Below the pieces are notes generated by a model that worked only from the letters and a program-made list of their open reading frames with translations, did no database searches and was not told where the DNA came from. Position numbers and translations under genes: made by a program. A stretch of DNA of 64,000 bases from Ampelomyces quisqualis (taxonomy: Eukaryota; Ascomycota; Dothideomycetes; Pleosporales; Phaeosphaeriaceae), in assembly GCA_018398575.1 (NCBI GenBank), contig JAGTXZ010000002.1, positions 746,501-810,500 of the forward strand. Reading direction: 5' to 3'. Positions 57,531-64,000 of this stretch are shown here, one piece after another. Each line of letters opens with the position of its first letter. Position 1 is the stretch's first letter.

Positions 57531-58085
57531 ATAGCCTTTTGCAAACGCAAAGCAAAGGTTAACAACGCAGTTACTAGTAGCGTAGAGGTTGCCAAAGACC
57601 TTACTAGGAAGTCTGCTAGAAAAAGCCCTGCCCCTACTACTAGAAAGGTAAGAGCCAAAAAAAAAATCTACTTTAAGCCTAGCAGTAAGTAATTACGTTT
57701 CTTTATTACGTTTCTTTATTACGCTTCTATACTAACTAAGTGCAGCTGTAGCTTTGCGTAAAATCTACTGCTACTAGAAGACTACTAAGCTTCTTATCTG
57801 CAAGCTGCTGTTCTAGTAAGTTGTTTGCAAAATTGCTAGTAAGTAATGCAAAAGGATACCCTATGTTTACTTCTAGCAATTAGCTATTAAGGCACTTTAA
57901 GAAGCTGCTAAGGCTTTCCTAGTTAGCTTTTTTAAAGGTATAGTAATTTTTCCTATTTTGTTGCAAAACACTAATCTATTATAGATACTAATATTAACGC
58001 AATTAATGCAAAGAGAGTTACTATACAGCATAAGGATGTGCAGCTAGCTCTTAGGTACTACAGAAAGTTTAATTTTTTAGCTTAG
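57531..58085 (+). pseudogene. Histone H3-like (possibly CenH3-like) gene carried by hAT B2
   Basis: Three exons: 57531-57684, 57746-57937, 57985-58085 (148 codons plus stop). Intron 1 (61 nt) is GTAAGT...CTAAC...TGCAG; intron 2 (47 nt) GTATAG...CTAAT...TATAG. The phases join in frame: the split codons give T of STVALRKI and D of DTN. The tail has LTRKSARKSPAPTTRK; the fold reads STVALRKI, YQ-type stop, TTKLLICKLLF, VVCKIA, LAIKAL, EAAKAFLVSFFK, DTNINAINAKRVTIQHKDVQ. Loop 1 has 11 residues between the IA and FQ landmarks, against 8 in canonical H3, and helix 2 has AF for AY, both as in CenH3. Stops (five in exon 2) are all at RIP-type codons. Divergent from the transposase, 432 bp from the right end. 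Confidence 0.88.
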
Positions 58086-58525
58086 TGTATATAGAAATTG
58101 CAGAAGCTATAGGCTTACTATATTTAAGAAATAAAGTTATACTATGTCTGCCTATATAATAATTAAATGTAATAAATATTAGTTTCTTAACATTCTTAAC
58201 GTATTTCTGCCTCTTTAAGATTTAACATATTTTTAGAAATCTATATATATCTATATATATATATAGTAGAAGGTATACTTAGATTATACTTATGCACTTC
58301 TTGTTGCGCTAATAATTTGTTTAGGGGGTATACTATATATTAAATTTAATTAATTGCGCTAAAGTTATGCAACCTAACCTCAACCTATAATTAATTACCT
58401 CTACTCTAACCTCTACCCCCTATTAGCGTAAAAAGATTAGGTAGAGAGTTAGGTAGGTTTAGAGTCTTACGTAAAGCTACCCTAACTCTACTTAACTTCT
58501 ACCTATTTACTACTGTATTAAAAAG

Positions 58526-59263
58526 AGCTACTCTAATCTCTAAGCAGAGTTTGCTATATAAGTGTATTACTAGGTGTTTCTACTTGTAAGAGGGAATTGC
58601 CTAATTTTCTAAAGTAAATAGATAGGCTGTAAATTTTTTTACTGTTTAGCTATCTTTTTAGAATGCTTTTTAATACTGCATAGTAACTTAAAGCTCTTTA
58701 TTAATAAAGCTCTTAATCTAATTGGGTAGAAAAGACATTATATTATGCTACGCTAGCGTTTTACTATTATCTTTCTATTTCCTCTATATCTATATCTATT
58801 AAAACGTAGTTTGTAGGTACTAGAGAGTAAAGGTAATCTTTTAGTCCTTAAGCTAGAAGGCTAAGGGGTCTAATTAAAGGCAATAGATAGCCTAGCCTTA
58901 AAGTTCTAATACTTCTTAATTCTCTTGCCTTTAAAGACAGGGATTTTCTTAATCTTTAGCCTGCGCCTTAGTAGCGCTAATAGGTTAAGTTAAGAGCGTT
59001 GCGCTAGTAAGGACGTGTCGCGTCTAACTAGAGGAGTTAGTAGATCTGTTTTATTTAGGGCGCCTAAGGGCTGTTTAGAAGGTAGAAGAGGCTGTTTACC
59101 TACTAATAATTGCTCCTATTAGCGTACTTCCTCTTCTAGAGTCTAGATCTTAGCTTGCTCCTTAAGCTCTTAGCGCTAGCGCTTTAGCTGCGCTAAGCGT
59201 TTGCCTAGGCTAAGTATTAATTTCTTATTAGAGGTGTTTTCTCTTAATAGATTAGCTAGTAGG
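58526..59263 (-). pseudogene. E gag, N-terminal part
   Basis: Resumes E after hAT B2. Aligns in reverse to E-left at about 5720-6480. Cut at 59263, where element F starts, so the 5' LTR and leader of E are missing. Confidence 0.8.
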
Positions 59264-59592
59264 TGTTACAATCCTAGATCTGTACAGCCAATCATTTAGT
59301 ATAAACCTAACATAACCTAACGCAGGCTAGTAACAAAGGATACATAGAATAGATTACGTAACATAGCTTACAAGTAGATTTGTAAGCTTACGCCTTAGCG
59401 CGTAAGAAGAATCTAACACACGTAAGTGCGCTTACGCAGCTTACAGTAAGCTTTATAAGTACTACAACTTGGTATAATAAGCTTACGCTTTAACAAGTAA
59501 GCTTAAGAATCTCTTATAGTATATAGGAACTATAATAAACCCTTATAGATTATTATATTTAACTTATGTTTTAACAACTTAAGTTAGTTACA
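59264..59592 (+). repeat. Probable 5' LTR of F
   Basis: Opens TGTTACAATCC. The end is probably TTAGTTACA near 59592 or TTTTAACA near 59574; without the 3' LTR neither can be confirmed. Confidence 0.55.
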
Positions 59593-59879
59593 TTAAGCTA
59601 TATAACCTTTGTTACTCTTTTTAGAAAGCCCTAGCCTTTACTGTCTTAGTAACAATACCCTCTATATCTAAAGCAACTCTATACTTATCTGCAAAAACTA
59701 ACCTTAGCTGTACCCCTAGTCTACACTAGTATTCTTATTGTTTGCTACTAGACTAACAGTCTTAACACTTTAAACACTCTTACAATAAGCAGTAATATTG
59801 CAATAAATACACCTAAGCATTTCTAAGTAGAATAACCTAGACTTAAGGTTAACAAACCTAATTTCTACTATAGAGACTG

Positions 59880-60730
59880 CAACAAACTTAAGACCTAAAT
59901 CCTCTAGTTTAACAGGCACTTCTATGTAGAAGATAAGATTAAGAACGCAGATAAAGTTATTCTTACTACAACCTACATAAAAGGCGACGCTAAGAAATAG
60001 GTACTTCTAATTATCTAGAAGTATATAGATAACAACATTATAAACAAAGATAACACTAACCTTGTAAAAGACTAGCAAGCATTTAAAACACGCCTATAAC
60101 AGATCTTCTTACCTCTTAAGAAATCTGTAATTGCAGAATAGAAAATTTAAAGTCTAAAACAAACCTAATTAACTGCTAACTATACTAACGTCTTTTAACA
60201 ATACGCTAAACAAATCTAGTAGGATAATACTACTTTAACACATATGTACAAACAAGGCCTTAAGGCTACTATACAAGCTAAACTTATGCGTAGCAGAATA
60301 TATGTTACTACTCTTAAAGAACTTTAGAATAAAGCTATTTGCTTAGATAACAAACTCTACAAATTAGCACTTAAAGATAGGTTATACTCTATACGCTTGC
60401 TGCAGGGACACAAAGGATTTTGCTTAAACAAAAAACATTAGAGATAAATACAACTAAATAAAAGACAACAGCGCTACTACTCTAGACAAGAAACTTATTA
60501 ACTGCGCCTACTAGGAGTATACTTAGGGTACAGACCTAAAGCTATGCACTTAGATAACCTTAACAAAGGCCTAGAATAAAAAAGTTACCTAAAGAAACAA
60601 CTACTAAGGGATAGGCCTAACAGAAACAAGATTACCTGTTACAATTGTAACAAAGTTAGACATTATACGCAAGACTGTTGCTCTAAGAACAAAGTTACAC
60701 GCTAGCTTAACGTGTTAACTAATACTTTAG
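59880..60730 (+). pseudogene. F gag
   Basis: A Retrotrans_gag-like region (LTANYTNVF, TTLTHMYKQGLKATI, LDNKLYKLALKDRL) precedes a CCHC zinc knuckle at about 60634-60681 (TCYNCNKVRHYTQDC). RIP stops interrupt it, but the sequence is less decayed than in A. Confidence 0.8.
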
Positions 60731-61779
60731 AGGTAGATGTTAAAGAATAGATTGTAATTAAGGATTAACCTATTATCTAAACAACTAATAGACTACTAAT
60801 AATAGGATAGACAGAAGACACCTCTACTATATTAACTAATAACTAGGTCTTAACTAACGCTGCGTTATTCTACAATTAGGAACAGAACTGTAATATTAAA
60901 CAATTCTAACAGATAGGACTACTTCTACTGCAAACACAACAAAACATTTACAACTAGTACAACTAAACTAACAAAGTTAACTAAGAATATATAGAATAAT
61001 ATTACTAATCTTTACAAGCTTATTATACTCTTTAGATAAACAAGTACTTTCTAAATATAGATAGAGTTATAAAGAGGAAACAATTACTATACCTAGGAAA
61101 CAGAGTCTATAGGACATAGGATTAACAACAGACTACAAAGGTCTACAATACCTAGAAAGACTAAGAACTTACACTAGATAAGCTAGACATACACTTATTA
61201 CTAGCTAGCCCTAAACTAGTACGCTAGAATGCAATAGTTAGAGGACTATGTCTAGAGACAGACACAGTTAGACTACATAAGACGTGCTATAACTTACATA
61301 CAAAGCAGATATACTATACTAATAATAGACAAGTATTAGTACTAAGCTCTATGCCTATAGAATACTAGAATAGAAAGGCAAACAAATTGCATTAAATCCT
61401 GCTTATAGACAAATACTTACAGGATCTTTGTAATCTAAAACACAGACTTCTATTATAAACAGCATGCAACAGCAACTACTACCTAACGCACTATAGTAGT
61501 AAAGTTAACTAATACTTTTCTTAGTAGAAGAAACCTTGCAAGTACTAATAGTATAATTACTTTAAGAATACCTGCGCAAATTATCTATATAACAAACAAA
61601 TTATAAGAAGTTTTCCTAATATATTAGAAGAAGAAAGCATATCTAATAGAATACTTGTTAATAGCAACTGCATAAACTATACATAGCAGTTCTACTTACA
61701 ACTAGAATGTAAGAAGCATTACAACAATAAAGAAGCTAATAGATACAGAAAGAACAAGTCTTTTTTAGAGTTAACCCTA

Positions 61780-64000
61780 GACTTTAGAAAGAGACCTAGA
61801 GCTGTAACGCAATTAACTTAGCTAAGCTTATAAAACTTATAGTAAGAGTTAACAGAAAAAGAATAAAGGCGCTTCTAGATTTAGGATTACAAGTAAACTA
61901 CATTTTAGGCAATACTTTGTTAAGAGCTAGGCTCTAACTTTGCTAGAAATAACAATTATATAAACTTTATATTGCGAATAGAGAGTAGATGCCTAATAAG
62001 TTACTTATTAGATATAAAACTACTATAGAACTTAACATTTAAAGAACTAAACAGAAAATATACTTAGACGTCTTTAGATTAGCTACCTACAACCTTATAT
62101 TAGGACTTCTATAGTTTAGAGAGAATAGCCTACAAATAGACTAGGAGAAGAGATCTATCTCTCTAGGGAATTACAATAACATAACAGATTCTAAGCCTAC
62201 GTATTAGCAGCGTTTAATAGTAGATAAGAAGATAATTAACAATATTGCTTTAACTAAGACGCAGTTAAAGACACAACTAGTTAACTTAGACAATTAAGAA
62301 AGAAATACTAATACGTTACAAGTTTTAGAGAAATGTGTAACTCTTAACATACTTAAGGAATACAGAAAGTTTAAGAAACTATTTTTAAAAGAAACAGGTC
62401 TAGAAGCACTGCTTAAGCATTAGAAGTAGGACTACAAGATTGTCTTAGAAGAAGAGAAAAGGCTAACCTTTAGACTAATCTATAGATTATTAGAAAAAGA
62501 GCTAGAAGTACTCTAAGAATATATCTAAGTAAACCTAAAGAAAGGTTTTATCTAAGTATTAGAATTACTAGCTAGATACCTAATTATGTTTGTACTAAAG
62601 AAGAATAGTAAACTACAACTATGTATTAACTTTTAGAAACTTAATAATATTACAGTTAAGAATTAATACCTACTACCTAATATTTTAGAACTACAGAATT
62701 AACTAGCCTATGCAAAGATCTTTACAGCATTAGATCTAAGAGGCGCGTACAACTTTATACGCATAAAAAAAGGCAAAGAATAAAAGATAGCGTTTAGAAT
62801 ACGCTACAGCTACTATAAGTACTTAGTAATGCTATTTAGTTTTACTAACGCTCTAGTAACGTGTTAAGCACTTATTAACAATATACTTAGAGAACACTTT
62901 AACATATTTGTTATAGTATACCTTAATAATATCTTTATCTATTTAGAAAATAAGAAGAAATATACAGAACATGTTTATACAATCCTAACGCTACTAGAAA
63001 AGTTCTTTTTAGCAGTAGATCCTAATAAGTATAAATAGCACTAGAAAGAAGTAGAATTCTTAAGATACATAGTTAGAAAGAATAGAGTACAAATAAGCAA
63101 GGATAAGATTAAAGTTATTAGAGATTAGCTAACGCCTACTATAGTAAAGGATATCTAATTCTTCTTAGGCTTTATTAACTTTAATTAATAGTTTATTTAG
63201 AACTTCTTACTAATTGCTACGCTACTTACTAAACTTACACAAAAAGACACACCTTAGAGATAGATAGAAGAACAAAGCTAGGCATTTAAGACGCTTAAAG
63301 ACGCTTGTATAGCACTACTTGTCTTTATTGCATTTGGAAGCAGAGAGCTGCTTAGATTTAAAACTAACGTATTAGATTTAGCAATTAGAATGTATGCAAA
63401 ATAAGAACAAGATAAGAAATAGCACCTAATAGCCTACTACTTACAAAAGTTTATACTACTAGAAGAAAATTACAATATACACAACAAAAAACTACTTGCA
63501 ATTGTAGTAGCACTTAAACATTAGAGAATCTACGCAGAGAGTTGCTTAAATCTTACAATATACTTAGACTACAAAAACTTAACAACTTTTACTACTACTA
63601 AAGTACTTAATTAAAGACAAGTATAATAGTTAGAGATATTAGAACAATACAAGTTTAAAATTGTCTATACACCTAGAAAAGACAATAGCAGAGCAAACGC
63701 TCTTAGCTAAAGATTAGATATTACTAGAACTAAAACTATTAACAGCTTAAGCATCCTTAAAAAACAAAACAACAGATCTCTTAGACTAGCAAGATATATT
63801 AACAACCTAACAATAAAGATTAGAATTAATATTCTAGAAGAACTACAGGAATTAATTATATAACAACACTATAATAACACTGTATATAGTTACCCTAGAG
63901 TAAGCTAAACTGTAGAACTAATTTAACAGAATTACTAGTTTAGAAATATAAAGGATAAAATAAGCGCTTATATTAAGAAATATGCAGACTGTTAACGCAA
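61780..64000 (+). pseudogene. F pol (protease, RT, RNase H; truncated by window edge)
   Basis: Protease-like ALLDLGLQVNYI at about 61870-61910 (DSG as DLG). RT: FTALDLRGAYNFIRIKKG at about 62720-62775 and YLDD as YLNN at 62919-62930. RNase H: LLAIVVALKH, LDYKNLTTFTTTKVLN and KFKIVYTPRKDNSRANALS at about 63480-63710. The integrase begins at or after the window edge. Confidence 0.85.

Larger units (their letters stand above)
52222..58517 (-). mobile_element. hAT transposon B2 with histone-like cargo
   Basis: Perfect 8-bp target duplication TTAAAAAG (52214-52221 and 58518-58525). Ends TACGCTAGTAAATAGG and CCTATTTACTACTGTA. Colinear with B1: transposase on minus, Lys-rich ORF on minus, H3-like gene on plus at the right end. 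It lacks the fold-back insertion but has a 262-bp tandem duplication at 52819-53342. 6034 bp without it. It is inserted in E gag. Confidence 0.95.
59264..64000 (+). mobile_element. Gypsy element F, left part
   Basis: Starts TGTTACAATCC exactly where E homology stops, as an LTR insertion would. Leader, gag, protease, RT and RNase H follow in Gypsy order on the plus strand. It runs off the window, so its 3' LTR and target duplication cannot be checked. It is not close to A or E. Confidence 0.85.

Noticed and set aside
57835..57877. An additional intron in loop 1 of the histone-like gene (GTAAGT...TTCTAG)
   Set aside because: It would be only 38 nt long and splicing it breaks the frame into helix 2, whereas reading through keeps the H3 fold in frame.
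1..64000. CRISPR arrays, tRNA or rRNA genes, riboswitches
   Set aside because: The repeats are dispersed transposon families with no regular spacing, and no cloverleaf or rRNA core sequence was found.

Overview
This window looks like a repeat desert from a filamentous ascomycete (Pezizomycotina). Almost all of it carries the signature of repeat-induced point mutation (RIP): CpA and TpG are scarce, TpA is very frequent, CpG is largely kept, and broken genes carry TAG or TAA where CAG, CAA, CGA or TGG would be expected. There are no prokaryotic features, tRNAs, rRNAs or CRISPR arrays. The species cannot be named from the sequence. Such AT-rich blocks occur in two-speed plant-associated fungi and in fungal centromeric or pericentromeric DNA.

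The only stretch of normal composition is an island at about 6.71-9.31 kb. It carries one intact gene, a small protein kinase on the minus strand (7817-8626), and is bounded by broken retroelements on both sides.

The rest is a nest of transposons, whose order can be read from target-site duplications (TSDs). Family A is a Tf1/sushi-like chromodomain Gypsy element with 299-bp LTRs. Copies A1 (12486-19638, TSD AAAGT) and A2 (29058-36200, TSD GTGCG) are full length. A3 (minus strand) is split into five blocks between 20964 and 46382. A4 is a fragment (9311-12195), and there is a solo LTR (1996-2296, TSD GTAGT). Family C is a Ty1/Copia element: 36526-44055 is complete (TSD GGATT/GAATT) and lies inside A3; an older fragment, C2, hosts A1. 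Family E is a second chromodomain Gypsy element (46383-59263, minus), inserted in A3. Family F is a further Gypsy element that starts at 59264 and runs off the right edge. Family B is a hAT DNA transposon with 8-bp TSDs, about 6.04 kb without later insertions: B1 (21655-28538) is inside A3, B2 (52222-58517) is inside E, and the end of a diverged B3 lies at 3529.

Two features stand out. First, both full hAT copies carry, opposite to the transposase, a three-exon gene that reads as a histone H3-fold protein. Exon lengths (154, 192 and 101 nt) are identical in the two copies, and length changes occur only in the introns. An extended loop 1 and an AF in helix 2 recall the centromeric variant CenH3. 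Second, families A, C and E each carry an extra ORF near their 3' end on the strand opposite to pol, encoding a basic protein with a short Cys cluster. In A it is exactly 738 nt in both full copies.

Family A also shows a 12-nt perfect complement between its primer-binding site and a stretch of the LTR just downstream of a TATA box, which fits Tf1-type self-priming. Other observations are an 836-bp fold-back element inside B1 that is much less mutated than its host, and a 262-bp tandem duplication at the 3' end of the B2 transposase.
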